In this document: in pieces, positions 7,864-16,519 of the stretch | Layout: each line of letters opens with the position of its first letter | Position numbering within the stretch: the stretch's first letter is position 1 | DNA from: Streptomyces sp. TLI_171 | GTDB lineage: Bacteria; Actinomycetota; Actinomycetes; Streptomycetales; Streptomycetaceae | Reading direction: 5' to 3' | NCBI RefSeq assembly: GCF_003610255.1 | Contig: NZ_RAPS01000001.1 | Coordinates: 4,898,001-4,962,000 of the forward strand | DNA length: 64,000 nt | Position numbers and translations under genes: made by a program | The notes under the pieces: model-generated | Seen by the model: the letters and a program-made list of their open reading frames with translations, nothing else | Database searches by the model: none | What the model was told of the DNA's origin: nothing

Positions 7864-9360
7864 GTGACCTCCCAGCCCGTCCCCGACACCGCGGCGGCGA
7901 ACCCGCGCCGCTGGTGGGCCCTGGCGGTCATCGCCATTGCCCAGCTGATGATCGTCCTGGACGCGACGATCGTGAACATCGCCCTCCCGTCGGCGCAGAA
8001 GGCGCTCGGCATCTCCGACGCCAACCGGCAGTGGGTGATCACCGCCTACACGCTGGCCTTCGGCGGCCTGCTGCTGCTCGGCGGACGGATCGGCGACCTG
8101 TTCGGCCGCAAGCGCACCTTCGTGGTGGGCCTGCTCGGCTTCGCCCTGGCCTCCGGCCTCGGCGGCTTCGCCACCTCCGGCGGCATGCTGTTCGCCGCCC
8201 GCGCCCTGCAGGGTGCCTTCGGCGCGCTGCTCGCCCCGTCCGCGCTGTCCCTGCTGTCCGTGACCTTCCGAGACCCGCGCGAACGGGCCACCGCGTTCGG
8301 CGTGTTCGGCGCGCTCTCCGGCGGCGGCGCGGCGATCGGCCTGATCACCGGCGGGCTGCTCACCGAGTACCTGTCCTGGCGCTGGTGCCTGTACGTCAAC
8401 ATCCCGATCGCCGTCGTCACCGCGATCGGCGCCTACTACCTGCTGGTCCGCGACCACGTCGACCGCTCTCGGCGGGTCAGGCTGGACCTGCCCGGCGCGG
8501 TCCTCGGCTGCGGCGGCCTGCTCGCCATCGTGTACGGCACCTCGGAGGCGGTGACCCGGGGCTGGGGCGACTGGCTGGTGCTGACCGCGCTGTGCGGCGG
8601 CGTCGCGCTGCTGGCGGTGTTCGCGCTGGTCGAACGGCGCACCGAGCACGCGCTGCTGCCGATCCACCTGATCAACGACCGCAACCGGGCCGGCGGCGCG
8701 CTGGCCGTCGGCCTCGCCATCATCGGCATGTTCGGCCTGTTCCTCTTCCTCACCTACTACCTGCAGGCGGTCAAGGGGTACTCGCCGGTCAAGGCCGGCG
8801 TCTCCTTCCTCCCGATGACCGCCGCGGTGGTGGTCAGCGCGGCCGGGATCGCGGCCCGGCTGATGAACCGGGTCCCCACCCGCAACCTGGTGGTCCCCGG
8901 CCTGCTGCTCGGCGCCGGCGGCATGGCCTGGCTCACCCAGCTCAGGGTCGACAGCCCGTACACCACGATGGTGCTGCCCGCCGAAGTGCTGCTCGGCCTC
9001 GGCCTGGGCCTGATCTTCATGCCCACCATGAACCTGGCCACCCTCGGCGTCGCCCCGCAGGAGACCGGCGCCGCCGCCGCGATCATCAACAGCGCCCAGC
9101 AGGTCGGCGGCTCGATCGGCACCGCGCTGCTGAACACCATCGCCGCCAGCGTCACCGCCACCTACCTGGCCACCCGCAACCCTGCCGACCCACTGGTCCA
9201 GGCAGAGGGCGCGGTGCACGGCTACGCGGTGGCCACCGCCGTGGCGATGGGCATCCTGCTGGCCGCGGCGGTGATCGCCTTCCTGATGATCAACCACCGC
9301 CCGGCTCCCGGCGAGGCCGAGGGCGAGGACGCCTCCGCCGAGGCCAGAGCGGCCGTCTGA
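7864..9360 (+). CDS. MFS drug exporter, DHA2-type (14 TM)
   Basis: About 498 residues with 14 predicted hydrophobic spans. Diagnostic pieces are LDATIVNIALPSA (motif D1 in TM1), GGRIGDLFGRKR (motif A between TM2 and TM3), ARALQGAFGALLAPSALSL and GGAAIGLITGGLL (motif C in TM5). These mark the drug:H+ antiporter-2 group, exporting toxic compounds or antibiotics by proton motive force. I place the start at GTG 7864. The upstream GTG at 7819 has a ribosome site, but the 15 codons it adds contain four A/T third positions, unlike this genome's coding sequence. GGAAGG at 7848-7853 is the ribosome site for 7864 and lies in a palindrome. Confidence 0.85.
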   Translation: MTSQPVPDTAAANPRRWWALAVIAIAQLMIVLDATIVNIALPSAQKALGISDANRQWVITAYTLAFGGLLLLGGRIGDLFGRKRTFVVGLLGFALASGLGGFATSGGMLFAARALQGAFGALLAPSALSLLSVTFRDPRERATAFGVFGALSGGGAAIGLITGGLLTEYLSWRWCLYVNIPIAVVTAIGAYYLLVRDHVDRSRRVRLDLPGAVLGCGGLLAIVYGTSEAVTRGWGDWLVLTALCGGVALLAVFALVERRTEHALLPIHLINDRNRAGGALAVGLAIIGMFGLFLFLTYYLQAVKGYSPVKAGVSFLPMTAAVVVSAAGIAARLMNRVPTRNLVVPGLLLGAGGMAWLTQLRVDSPYTTMVLPAEVLLGLGLGLIFMPTMNLATLGVAPQETGAAAAIINSAQQVGGSIGTALLNTIAASVTATYLATRNPADPLVQAEGAVHGYAVATAVAMGILLAAAVIAFLMINHRPAPGEAEGEDASAEARAAV

Positions 9361-9465
9361 CCCGCGCGCGGCCGGGTGTCGCGCCGGTCCGCCGCCGCGG
9401 GCCGTGAGACCCTACTGTCCGCCGTCGGAAATCTCATCGGGCTCCCAGCCGGTCATCACGGCATA

Positions 9466-9482
9466 TCCAGCTCGATGCTGGA
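9466..9482. promoter_or_regulatory. Inverted repeat upstream of the protease gene
   Basis: TCCAGC-N5-GCTGGA lies about 85 bp before the protease ATG in a 205-bp gap. It may be an operator or a small hairpin; no regulator can be named. Confidence 0.25.
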
Positions 9483-9565
9483 CAGTCGAGACGGTGCGAG
9501 AGGAGTCGACGCCGCGACAGCGGCGCGGACACCCGGAGACGACCGGCAGGGAGCGGGGCAACAGG

Positions 9566-10525
9566 ATGGGACGGCACACCAGGCCGCGCGAGCGACGCCC
9601 GCTGCGGCCGGTCGCACTCACCTCGGTGCTCGCCGTCGGCGTGGTCGGGGCAATAGCGGCGGCCGGGCTGTTCTCGGTCCACCTGCGCGACGTCCGGCAC
9701 CCGAGCACCGACAGCGTCGCGATGGCCGGCAGCACCCCCGGCACGACCGCGAGCGCCGCGGCGAGCCCGAGCGCGTCGCCGAGCCCGAGCACCACCCCGA
9801 CGACCGAGGCGCTCGGCGCCCCCCAGCCGATCGACCCCACCGACGGCGCCGTCCGGCAACTCCCGCCCACCGCACCGCCGGACGTCACGCTCGGCGTCAC
9901 CGCCACGGCCGTCGACAACGCCGAGTCCCGCCGGGTCGGCGCCCTGTTCACCGGCGGCACCGGAGCCGGCAACCACTTCTGCTCCGCCAGCGTGATCGAC
10001 AGCCCCGGCCGCAACCTGATCCTCACCGCCGCGCACTGCCTGACCGGCGCGAGCGGCATCACCTTCGTCCCCGGCTACCGCGACGGGCAGGCCCCGTACG
10101 GCAGTTGGCAGGTCACCAAGGTGTACACGGCGGCCGGCTGGCGCAGCGACGGCGACCCCGACGAGGACTTCGCGATCCTCGCCGTCGCCCCGTCCGGCGG
10201 CCGCCAGATCGAGGACGCGCTCGGCGGCAACCCGATCGCCGCCGACGCCGCCTGGACGGTGGAGACCCGCCTGTACGGCTACCCCGCCGGCACCGAGCAG
10301 CCGGTGGTGTGCACCAACAGCACCAGCCGCGAGGACACCTACCAGCGCCGGATCGACTGCCCGTCCTTCCCCGGCGGCACCAGCGGCGGCCCGTTCCTGG
10401 ACGCCGCCACCGGCGCGGTGATCGGCGTGATCGGCGGCTACCAGCAGGGCGGCGACACCGACGACACCTCCTACAGCGCCTACTTCGACCACACCGTCAC
10501 CGAACTGCTGGCCGCCGCGAGCTGA
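9566..10525 (+). CDS. Trypsin-like (S1) serine protease, secreted or membrane-anchored
   Basis: The 319-residue product has a basic N-terminus (MGRHTRPRERRPLRP), one hydrophobic segment (about 16-40) acting as signal or anchor, then a Ser/Thr/Pro-rich linker to about residue 105. The S1 domain follows: LTAAHC places catalytic His157, DEDFAIL gives Asp201, and GGTSGGP gives Ser273. Four Cys (139, 158, 249, 265) suit the two usual disulfides. It therefore acts outside the membrane. The start is the ATG at 9566, the first that includes the whole signal region. The 205-bp gap before it holds an inverted repeat. Substrate unknown. Confidence 0.88.
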   Translation: MGRHTRPRERRPLRPVALTSVLAVGVVGAIAAAGLFSVHLRDVRHPSTDSVAMAGSTPGTTASAAASPSASPSPSTTPTTEALGAPQPIDPTDGAVRQLPPTAPPDVTLGVTATAVDNAESRRVGALFTGGTGAGNHFCSASVIDSPGRNLILTAAHCLTGASGITFVPGYRDGQAPYGSWQVTKVYTAAGWRSDGDPDEDFAILAVAPSGGRQIEDALGGNPIAADAAWTVETRLYGYPAGTEQPVVCTNSTSREDTYQRRIDCPSFPGGTSGGPFLDAATGAVIGVIGGYQQGGDTDDTSYSAYFDHTVTELLAAAS

Positions 10526-10616
10526 CCGCCCGTCGACAGGCCCGTCCCGGCCTCCCGTTCGTCCGCCCCGTCTCCCACAATGGGACGTCGACGCACACGG
10601 ACAGGAGGCCGGACAG

Positions 10617-11366
10617 GTGTTCCGCCGCTGGTGGTTCCTCAAGGCCCTGGGGCCCGCCGCCCCGAAGAGCGCGGACCCGCGCCCGAGCCGCCGGGAGGTC
10701 CGGGAGCGCAACGCCCTGGTGCTCGGCGAGTGGGGGTCGCTGCGCGAGCGGCTGCGCGAACTGGCCGCCGAGCGGGTCACCGCGGCCGGCGCGGTGTTCC
10801 AGGCCGCCGAACTGGAGCTGCTCACCGAGGAGTCGGCCGCCCGCCGGGCCTACCAGTGGGCGCTGGAGGCGTACGAGGCGGCGGGCCGGCTGCTCGACCG
10901 CGCGGACGACCCGGGCACCGACCTGCCGGACCTGGCCGCCGCCGTGGTGCTGGCCGAGCAGGCCGTCGAACGCCTCGCCGCCGCCCACCTGCTGCACGCC
11001 GGACAGCGCCCCGGCCCGCTCGCCGTCCGCTGCTACTACAACCCGCTGCACGGCCCCGCGGCGGACGGGACCGCCGCCCGCAAGGGCAAGAAGGCCCGCC
11101 ACGTCACCGCCAAGGAGGCCGCCGCCGACCGCCGCCCGGCCTGCACGGCCTGCCGCCGCGCGATCCTGGCCGGGCAGCACCCCGACGTGCTGCCCGCGCT
11201 GCTCCCCGCCAAGGCCGCCACCGGCCGCACCGGCCCCGTGCTGGTCCCGTACTACGCGGTGCCCCGCCAGTTCTCGCCCTGGTCCACCACCGCCTGCGGC
11301 GCTTACGACCCGGGCACCCCGGCCCTGGTCCTGCGCGGCGACCACCGCCGCCGGCAGTCGGGCTGA
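10617..11366 (+). CDS. Conserved hypothetical protein with CxxC motif
   Basis: The 249-residue protein of no family I recognise starts at GTG behind ACAGGAGG. Residues about 25-130 look like a long helical hairpin rich in Ala, Glu and Arg, possibly coiled coil. A basic patch RKGKKARHVTAKEAA follows near 155, then ACTACRRAILAGQHPDVLP (about 173-192), where the CxxC could bind metal. The C-terminus has VLVPYYAVPRQFSPWSTTACGAYDPG. The N-terminal FRRWWFLKALGP has a cluster of aromatic residues but is too short for a membrane span. It is convergent with the gene at 11374; the two stop codons share one hairpin. Confidence 0.7.
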   Translation: MFRRWWFLKALGPAAPKSADPRPSRREVRERNALVLGEWGSLRERLRELAAERVTAAGAVFQAAELELLTEESAARRAYQWALEAYEAAGRLLDRADDPGTDLPDLAAAVVLAEQAVERLAAAHLLHAGQRPGPLAVRCYYNPLHGPAADGTAARKGKKARHVTAKEAAADRRPACTACRRAILAGQHPDVLPALLPAKAATGRTGPVLVPYYAVPRQFSPWSTTACGAYDPGTPALVLRGDHRRRQSG

Positions 11367-11379
11367 CGGTCCGTCAGCC
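11361..11379. terminator. Bidirectional hairpin containing both convergent stop codons
   Basis: GGCTGACG-GTC-CGTCAGCC. The + strand TGA (11364-11366) and the - strand TGA (11374-11376 read in reverse) sit in the two arms. It belongs to the recurrent stop-codon palindromes described in the findings. Confidence 0.6.
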
Positions 11380-11754
11380 GGTCGAGCGGGCGAAGCCGCC
11401 GTGCGCGCCGCCGTCCAGCAGGGCGGGCCAGTCGAGCGGGCCGGCCAGGTCGGACCGGTGGGGGAGCGAGACCACCAGCGCGCCGCCGACCTCCTCGACC
11501 TGGGCGCACCAGGCGGCGACCGCGTCGAGCTCGGCCGTGCTGCCCAGGGTGGGCAGCACGCAGCCGGCGTCGCCGGGGCCGTCCAGCAGGCAGAGCGTCA
11601 GGCGGGCCACCAGCTGCCAGCCGTCCAGCGCGGGCACCGCGCCGTCGCTGGTCCGCAGCACCGGCAGCGCCTCGTGCACCGGCACGCCGCCGAGCAGCAG
11701 GATCGGCGCGGAGGCACCGGACACGAAGCGGACCTGGTCGTGCGGGATCATCAT
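11374..11754 (-). CDS. Small hypothetical protein, translationally coupled to upstream gene
   Basis: The 126-residue product starts MMIPHDQVRFVSGASAPILLLGGVP and contains LVARLTLCLLDGPGDAGCVLP and DWPALLDGGAHGG. No family recognised. Its ATG overlaps the end of the preceding gene by 4 bases (ATGA, 11751-11754), a classic translational coupling, so the two products probably work together. Composition is acidic and hydrophobic with no export signal, and it looks like a compact cytoplasmic domain. An immunity-type role for such small paired proteins is possible but unsupported. Confidence 0.65.
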   Translation of the reverse strand: MMIPHDQVRFVSGASAPILLLGGVPVHEALPVLRTSDGAVPALDGWQLVARLTLCLLDGPGDAGCVLPTLGSTAELDAVAAWCAQVEEVGGALVVSLPHRSDLAGPLDWPALLDGGAHGGFARSTG

Positions 11755-12422
11755 GCGGGCAGCCTGCCAGAGCCCTCCGGCGCCGCCGGGAGCAGCCCCG
11801 TCGGCAGTGCCCAGGCCCGGTCGGTGGGCAGCGGGCTGTCGCCCAGTTCGACCCAGGTGGTGTCCAGGTGCCGGACCGCCCGCCCGTCGGTCCACCAGCG
11901 GGAGGTCGGGCCGGACGCCTCGGGGACCGGCCGCACCGCCGGCCCGTCGACCGCCGCCGGGTCCAGTTCGGGTGCGCCGCGCAGCGAGTGCAGCAGCGCG
12001 TCGGTCTCGATCAGGTGGTCGAGCGAGGGGAAGGCCGCGACCCCGGGTTCGCCGGCCCGGCCGATCACGACGGTACCGTCGAGCAGGAGGTGCGCGCCGG
12101 GGCAGCCCGCCGTGGTCGGGTGCACCGCGTACCTGAACTCGATCCGCGGATCGCCGGGTTCGGGGTCCAGCAGCGGATCGAGGAAGACCTGCTCGCCGAA
12201 GAACGGGCTGGGCCAGCTGAGGCCGGCGTACCGCTGCCGCAGTTCGCGCAGCAGCGCCACCGGGTCGCCCGGCACCGGCCCGAACGCCTCGAACAGGCGC
12301 TGCCGGAGCTCGATGTCGTCGTGTTCGTAGGCCACGGGAACCACGCCCGCGCGGCCGTGCGCGCGCAGGAAGGCGGTGGCCCGCGCGGTCAGCCCGGACG
12401 GCGGGTCCAGTACGTACGGCAC
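11751..12422 (-). CDS. Hypothetical protein; GTG start chosen to exclude a tRNA terminator
   Basis: The product of about 223 residues has no recognised family; typical segments are ELRQRLFEAFGPVPGD, LRQRYAGLSWPSPFFGEQVFLD and AFPSLDHLIETDALLHSL. A longer reading from ATG at 12482 is possible, but its first 20 codons coincide with a near-perfect terminator hairpin of the tRNA gene just upstream and use A/T third bases at 5 of 20 positions. The GTG at 12420-12422 has an AGGGGGG ribosome site at proper distance, so I take it as the start. It overlaps the downstream gene by 4 bases. Confidence 0.7.
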   Translation of the reverse strand: MPYVLDPPSGLTARATAFLRAHGRAGVVPVAYEHDDIELRQRLFEAFGPVPGDPVALLRELRQRYAGLSWPSPFFGEQVFLDPLLDPEPGDPRIEFRYAVHPTTAGCPGAHLLLDGTVVIGRAGEPGVAAFPSLDHLIETDALLHSLRGAPELDPAAVDGPAVRPVPEASGPTSRWWTDGRAVRHLDTTWVELGDSPLPTDRAWALPTGLLPAAPEGSGRLPA

Positions 12423-12448
12423 GGTCGTCCCCCCTGGACAGACGAAGA

Positions 12449-12475
12449 AGGCCCAGATCCAAGGGACCTGAGCCT
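12449..12475 (-). terminator. tRNA-Arg terminator
   Basis: On the - strand, AGGCTCAGGTCC-CTT-GGATCTGGGCCT forms a 12-bp stem with two G-U pairs, followed by TCTTC. It begins 22 nt after the tRNA 3' end and ends that transcript. Confidence 0.75.
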
Positions 12476-12497
12476 CACTCATGCACTTGCTGCGAAG

Positions 12498-12569
12498 TGC
12501 CCCCGGTAGGATTCGAACCTACGCACCCGCCTCCGGAGGGCGGTGCTCTATCCCCTGAGCTACGGGGGC
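12498..12569 (-). tRNA. tRNA-Arg (anticodon CCG)
   Basis: On the - strand the 72-nt sequence begins GCCCCCGTAGCTCAGGGG and ends ACCGGGGGCA. The 7-bp acceptor stem pairs GCCCCCG with CGGGGGC. The anticodon arm is CCGCC-CTCCGGA-GGCGG, giving anticodon CCG (reads CGG, arginine). The T loop GGTTCGAATCC is canonical. The CCA end is not encoded. A terminator follows at 12449-12475. Confidence 0.95.
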
Positions 12570-12726
12570 CTGGGCGAGCCTTGCGGCGGTGCCCGGCCTG
12601 ACGGGGAAAACACTACCAGGGAAACAACGTGGTCCGTGCACGGGTTTCCGGCGGGCCGGTCCGACGCGCCGTCAGGAGGTGACCGGCAAGTAGCGGAAAG
12701 GCCGGACGCGGCGGCCGGGGCGCGGC

Positions 12727-12732
12727 TACCCT
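12727..12732 (+). promoter_or_regulatory. -10 hexamer TACCCT, leaderless promoter of the response regulator
   Basis: TACCCT ends exactly 7 nt before the GTG at 12740, the geometry of a leaderless transcript. No convincing -35 element is visible. Confidence 0.4.
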
Positions 12733-12739
12733 CGGTGAG

Positions 12740-13255
12740 GTGGCGGCGACGTCGGGGCGGGTCCTCGTGGTGGACGACAGCGAGGTGATCCGCCAACTGA
12801 TCAGGGTCAACCTGGAGCTGGAGGGCTTCGAGGTGGTGACCGCCGCCGACGGTGCCGAGTGCCTGGAGGTGGTCGGCCGGGTCGACCCGGACGTGGTGAC
12901 CCTGGACGTGGTGATGCCCCGGCTGGACGGGCTGCGGACGGCGGCCCGGCTGCGCGCCTCGCACCGGACGGCGCACCTGCCGATCGCGATCGTCAGCGCC
13001 TGCACCCCGGCGGACCTGGAGCGCGGTGAGTCGGTGGGGGTGGACGGCTACCTGGCGAAGCCCTTCGACCCGGCGGAACTGATCGCCCTGGTGCGGCGGC
13101 TGCGCGGGCTGCCCCGGCCGGTGCCCGAGGGGACGGGGCGGCGGTTCGCCTACGACTTCGGCAGCATCGCACAGCTGTCCGCCCAAACCCTCCGGGATTC
13201 AGCCCTGAGCGAACGCCCGCAGGAACTCGTCCGGCCGGACGAGCCGCGCCCGTGA
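12740..13255 (+). CDS. Single-domain response regulator (CheY-like receiver)
   Basis: The 171-residue product has one receiver domain: RVLVVDDSEVIR gives the acidic pair Asp12-Asp13, VTLDVVMPRLDG gives phospho-acceptor Asp56, AIVSA holds the switch Ser and GYLAKPF the conserved Lys near 106. After residue 125 there is only a short basic tail and no DNA-binding domain, so it must act by protein contact or as a phosphate sink. No histidine kinase is adjacent. The GTG start has no clear ribosome site but a TACCCT box 7 nt upstream, suggesting leaderless translation. It lies just upstream of argS on the same strand, with a separate promoter between. Confidence 0.88.
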   Translation: MAATSGRVLVVDDSEVIRQLIRVNLELEGFEVVTAADGAECLEVVGRVDPDVVTLDVVMPRLDGLRTAARLRASHRTAHLPIAIVSACTPADLERGESVGVDGYLAKPFDPAELIALVRRLRGLPRPVPEGTGRRFAYDFGSIAQLSAQTLRDSALSERPQELVRPDEPRP

Positions 13256-13359
13256 GATGTGCCCGTCAGCGGCGACGTCCGACGAGACGAAGCACGCCCG
13301 GCGGCGCGACGCGAATCCCCCGGGGCAAACCGAGTGGCGGTCGGGTACCCCGTCTCGCC

Positions 13360-13365
13360 TAGGCT
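13360..13365 (+). promoter_or_regulatory. -10 hexamer TAGGCT, leaderless argS promoter
   Basis: TAGGCT is followed by 7 nt and then the argS GTG. There is no Shine-Dalgarno sequence. The same hexamer and spacing precede the adenosyltransferase gene (39757) and nucS. Confidence 0.5.
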
Positions 13366-13372
13366 TGGCCCT

Positions 13373-15028
13373 GTGACACCCGCAGAACTCTCCCAGGCAG
13401 TCCAGGCCGCCGTCAGCACCGCCATCACGGCGGGCGAGCTGACCGTCGACGTGCCCGCGCACGTGACGGTCGAGCGGCCCAAGAACAGGGACCACGGCGA
13501 CTACGCCACCAACGTGGCCCTCCAGCTCGCGAAGCCGGCCGGCAAGCCGCCGCGAGCCGTCGCGGAGATCCTGGCCGCGCGTCTGCGAGAGATCACCGGC
13601 GTCGCCGCGGTCGACATCGCCGGCCCCGGCTTCCTGAACATCACGCTGGACGCCGCCACCCAGGGCGAGCTCGCGCGCACCATCGTCGAGGCGGGCGAGG
13701 CGTACGGCCGCAACGAGGCGCTCAAGGGCCTGAAGATCAACCTGGAGTTCGTCTCGGCGAACCCGACCGGCCCGATCCACATCGGCGGCGTCCGCTGGGC
13801 CGCCGTCGGCGACTCGCTCGCCCGGGTGCTCAAGGCGACCGGCGCCGAGGTGTCCACCGAGTACTACCTCAACGACGCCGGCGTGCAGATCACCAAGTTC
13901 GCCAAGTCGCTGAAGGCCGCCGCCAACGGGCAGCCCGTCCCCGAGGACGGCTACGTCGGCGAGTACATCGTCGACATCGCCAAGGCCGTGGCCGAGGGCG
14001 TCCCCGGCATCCTGGAGCAGCCCGAGGACGAGCAGCTGCAGACCTTCCGCACCGAGGGCCTGAAGCTGATGGTCGCCGAGATCCAGCGCTCGATGACCGA
14101 GTTCGGGGTGCACTTCGACACCTGGTTCTCGGAGCAGACGCTGCACGACTCCGGCGCCGTCGAGAAGGCCATCGAGCGGCTCCGCGAGCAGGGCCACGTC
14201 TTCGACCGGGAGGGCGCGATCTGGCTGCGCACCACCGACTTCGGCGACGACAAGGACCGCGTCCTGATCAAGGCCGACGGCGAGACCACCTACTTCGCCG
14301 CCGACGCCGCCTACTACCTGAGCAAGCGGGACCGCGGCGCGGAGGTCTCGGTCTACATGCTCGGCGCCGACCACCACGGCTACGTCAACCGCCTCAAGGC
14401 CATCGCGGCCTGCGCGGGCGACGACATGGACCGCAACATCGAGGTGATGATCGGTCAGTTCGTGAAGATGCTGCGCGACGGCAAGGAGGTCCGGCTCTCC
14501 AAGCGCGCGGGCAACATCATCACGATCGACGACGTGATCGACTGGATCGGCGTGGACGCCGCCCGCTACATGCTGGTGCGCCAGTCCACCGACTCCACCA
14601 TCACCATCGACATCGACCTGGTGACCAGCGCGTCCCGCGAGAACCCGGTCTACTACGTGCAGTACGCGCACGCCCGGATGAGCGCGGTGCAGCGCAACGC
14701 GGTGGAGAAGGGCATCACCCGCAGCGCGGACTTCAAACCGGAGCTGCTCAGCTCCGAGTGGGAGAACGCCCTGCTCGGCCAGCTCGGCGAGTTCCCGCGG
14801 GTGCTGGCCAAGGCCGGGGAGCTGCGCGAACCGCACCACGTGGCCACGTACCTGGAGGAGCTGGCCCGCGCCTACCACCGGTTCTACGACAACTGCCAGA
14901 TCCTGCCGAAGGGCGACGAGGAGGTCACCGACCTCACGCACGCCCGCCTCTGGCTCGCCGACGCCACGCGAACGACGCTCGCCAACGGCCTCGGCCTGCT
15001 GGGCGTCTCGGCGCCCGAGCGGATGTAA
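13373..15028 (+). CDS. argS: Arginyl-tRNA synthetase
   Basis: The 551-residue class I synthetase charges tRNA-Arg with arginine using ATP. N-terminal Add-1-type domain (about 1-100), then the HIGH-like motif PTGPIHIGG with His136, the Rossmann core, the KMSK-like RLSKRAG near 374, and a helical DALR anticodon-binding domain from about 430 containing VYYVQYAHARM. Length and motif order are normal for ArgS. I choose GTG 13373 because the alignable protein starts at TPAELSQAVQAAV, and a TAGGCT promoter box lies 7 nt before it. lysA follows after a strong hairpin, so readthrough is probably limited. Confidence 0.97.
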   Translation: MTPAELSQAVQAAVSTAITAGELTVDVPAHVTVERPKNRDHGDYATNVALQLAKPAGKPPRAVAEILAARLREITGVAAVDIAGPGFLNITLDAATQGELARTIVEAGEAYGRNEALKGLKINLEFVSANPTGPIHIGGVRWAAVGDSLARVLKATGAEVSTEYYLNDAGVQITKFAKSLKAAANGQPVPEDGYVGEYIVDIAKAVAEGVPGILEQPEDEQLQTFRTEGLKLMVAEIQRSMTEFGVHFDTWFSEQTLHDSGAVEKAIERLREQGHVFDREGAIWLRTTDFGDDKDRVLIKADGETTYFAADAAYYLSKRDRGAEVSVYMLGADHHGYVNRLKAIAACAGDDMDRNIEVMIGQFVKMLRDGKEVRLSKRAGNIITIDDVIDWIGVDAARYMLVRQSTDSTITIDIDLVTSASRENPVYYVQYAHARMSAVQRNAVEKGITRSADFKPELLSSEWENALLGQLGEFPRVLAKAGELREPHHVATYLEELARAYHRFYDNCQILPKGDEEVTDLTHARLWLADATRTTLANGLGLLGVSAPERM

Positions 15029-15060
15029 AAGGCACCACACCCCCGAAGCGCAGCACAGCA

Positions 15061-15100
15061 GGGGGCGGCGACCGGTCGACGGAGACCGGTGGCCGCCCCT
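15061..15100 (+). terminator. Hairpin between argS and lysA
   Basis: Nested arms: the inner ACCGGT pairs with ACCGGT (15071-15076 with 15085-15090), and the outer GGGGCGGC pairs with GCCGCCCC, with one G-G mismatch and an 8-nt loop. No T tract, but it fits the strong stem-only terminators common in Streptomyces. It could also act as a lysA leader structure. Confidence 0.65.
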
Positions 15101-15127
15101 CGCCATAGGTCGAGGAAGTTTCCGCAG

Positions 15128-16519
15128 ATGAGCCGCTCCGCCCACCCCGCAGGTCCCCGCCACGGCGACGTGCTGCCCGAGGGCCACTACCAGGCCCCGC
15201 CCACCGACCTGAACGCCCTCGACCCCAAGGTCTGGTCGCGCACCGTCGACCGGAACGCCGAGGGCGTCGCCACCGTCGGCGGGGTCGACGTGCGCACCCT
15301 GGCCGCCGAGTTCGGCACCCCCGCCTACGTGCTGGACGAGGCCGACTTCCGGGCCCGCGCCCGGGCCTGGCGGGACGCCTTCGGCGACACGGCGGACGTG
15401 TACTACGCGGGGAAGGCGTTCCTGTCCAAGGCCGTGGTGCGCTGGCTGCACGAGGAGGGCCTGAACGTCGACGTGTGCTCCTCCGGCGAGCTGCGCGTGG
15501 CGCTGGCGGGCGGCATGCCGGGGGAGCGGATCGCGCTGCACGGCAACAACAAGTCGGTGCAGGAGCTGGAGCAGGCCGTGAAGGCCGGCGTCGGGCACAT
15601 CGTGGTCGACTCCTACCAGGAGATCGAGCGGCTGGCCGAGATCGCCGAGGCGCAGGGCGTCCGGCAGCCGGTGCTGATCCGGATCACCGTCGGCGTCGAG
15701 GCGCACACCCACGAGTTCATCGCGACCGCGCACGAGGACCAGAAGTTCGGCCTGTCGCTGAACGGCGGCGCGGCCGCCGAGGCGGTCCGCCGGGTGCTCG
15801 GCAAGCCGTCCCTGGAGCTGCGCGGCATCCACTCGCACATCGGCTCGCAGATCTTCGACTTCGCGGGCTTCGAGGTGGCGGCCCGCCGGGTGGTCGGCCT
15901 GCTCGCCGAGGTCCGGGACGAGCACGGCGTGGAGCTGCCGGAGATCGACCTGGGCGGCGGCCTGGGCATCGCCTACACCCCCGAGGACGACCCGCGCGAG
16001 CCCGCCGAGATCGCCGCCTCGCTCAGCGAGATCGTCCGCCGGGAGTGCGCGGCCGCCGAGTTGACGGTCCCTCGGATCTCGGTCGAGCCCGGCCGGGCGA
16101 TCGTCGGCCCGACCGCGTTCACGCTGTACGAGGTCGGCACCGTCAAGGCGCTGGAGGGCCTGCGCACCTACGTCAGCGTGGACGGCGGGATGTCCGACAA
16201 CATCCGCACCGCGCTGTACGACGCCGAGTACTCGGTGGCGCTGGTCTCCCGCACCAGCGAGGCCGAGCCGATGCTGGTCCGGGTGGTCGGCAAGCACTGC
16301 GAGTCCGGCGACATCGTGGTCCGGGACGCCTTCCTCCCCGCCGACCTGGCGCCCGGCGACCTGATCGCGGTGCCCGCGACCGGCGCCTACTGCCGTTCGA
16401 TGGCGAGCAACTACAACCACGCCCTCAAGCCCCCCGTGCTGGCCGTCGCGGACGGAGCGGCCCGGGTGATCGTCCGCCGCGAGACGGAGGAGGATCTCCT
16501 GCGGCTCGATATCGGCTGA
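15128..16519 (+). CDS. lysA: Diaminopimelate decarboxylase
   Basis: The 463-residue PLP enzyme (alanine-racemase-like fold type III) catalyses the last step of lysine synthesis, meso-diaminopimelate to L-lysine plus CO2. VYYAGKAFLSKAV holds the Schiff-base Lys96. GIHSHIGSQ is the conserved HIGSQ, LGGGLGI the phosphate-binding Gly loop, EPGRAIVG the substrate segment, and CESGD the Cys-containing partner-subunit motif. The start is the ATG at 15128 with GAGGAAG 9 nt upstream. It lies upstream of hom, which shares the aspartate-semialdehyde branch point, with 132 bp between. A 15-bp palindrome overlaps its stop codon. Confidence 0.97.
   Translation: MSRSAHPAGPRHGDVLPEGHYQAPPTDLNALDPKVWSRTVDRNAEGVATVGGVDVRTLAAEFGTPAYVLDEADFRARARAWRDAFGDTADVYYAGKAFLSKAVVRWLHEEGLNVDVCSSGELRVALAGGMPGERIALHGNNKSVQELEQAVKAGVGHIVVDSYQEIERLAEIAEAQGVRQPVLIRITVGVEAHTHEFIATAHEDQKFGLSLNGGAAAEAVRRVLGKPSLELRGIHSHIGSQIFDFAGFEVAARRVVGLLAEVRDEHGVELPEIDLGGGLGIAYTPEDDPREPAEIAASLSEIVRRECAAAELTVPRISVEPGRAIVGPTAFTLYEVGTVKALEGLRTYVSVDGGMSDNIRTALYDAEYSVALVSRTSEAEPMLVRVVGKHCESGDIVVRDAFLPADLAPGDLIAVPATGAYCRSMASNYNHALKPPVLAVADGAARVIVRRETEEDLLRLDIG

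Noticed and set aside
6001..9297. 1098-codon open frame on the - strand across DUF885 and the exporter
   Set aside because: Low-complexity Arg/Gly/Gln/His translation typical of antisense frames in high-GC DNA; both underlying + genes have clear domains.
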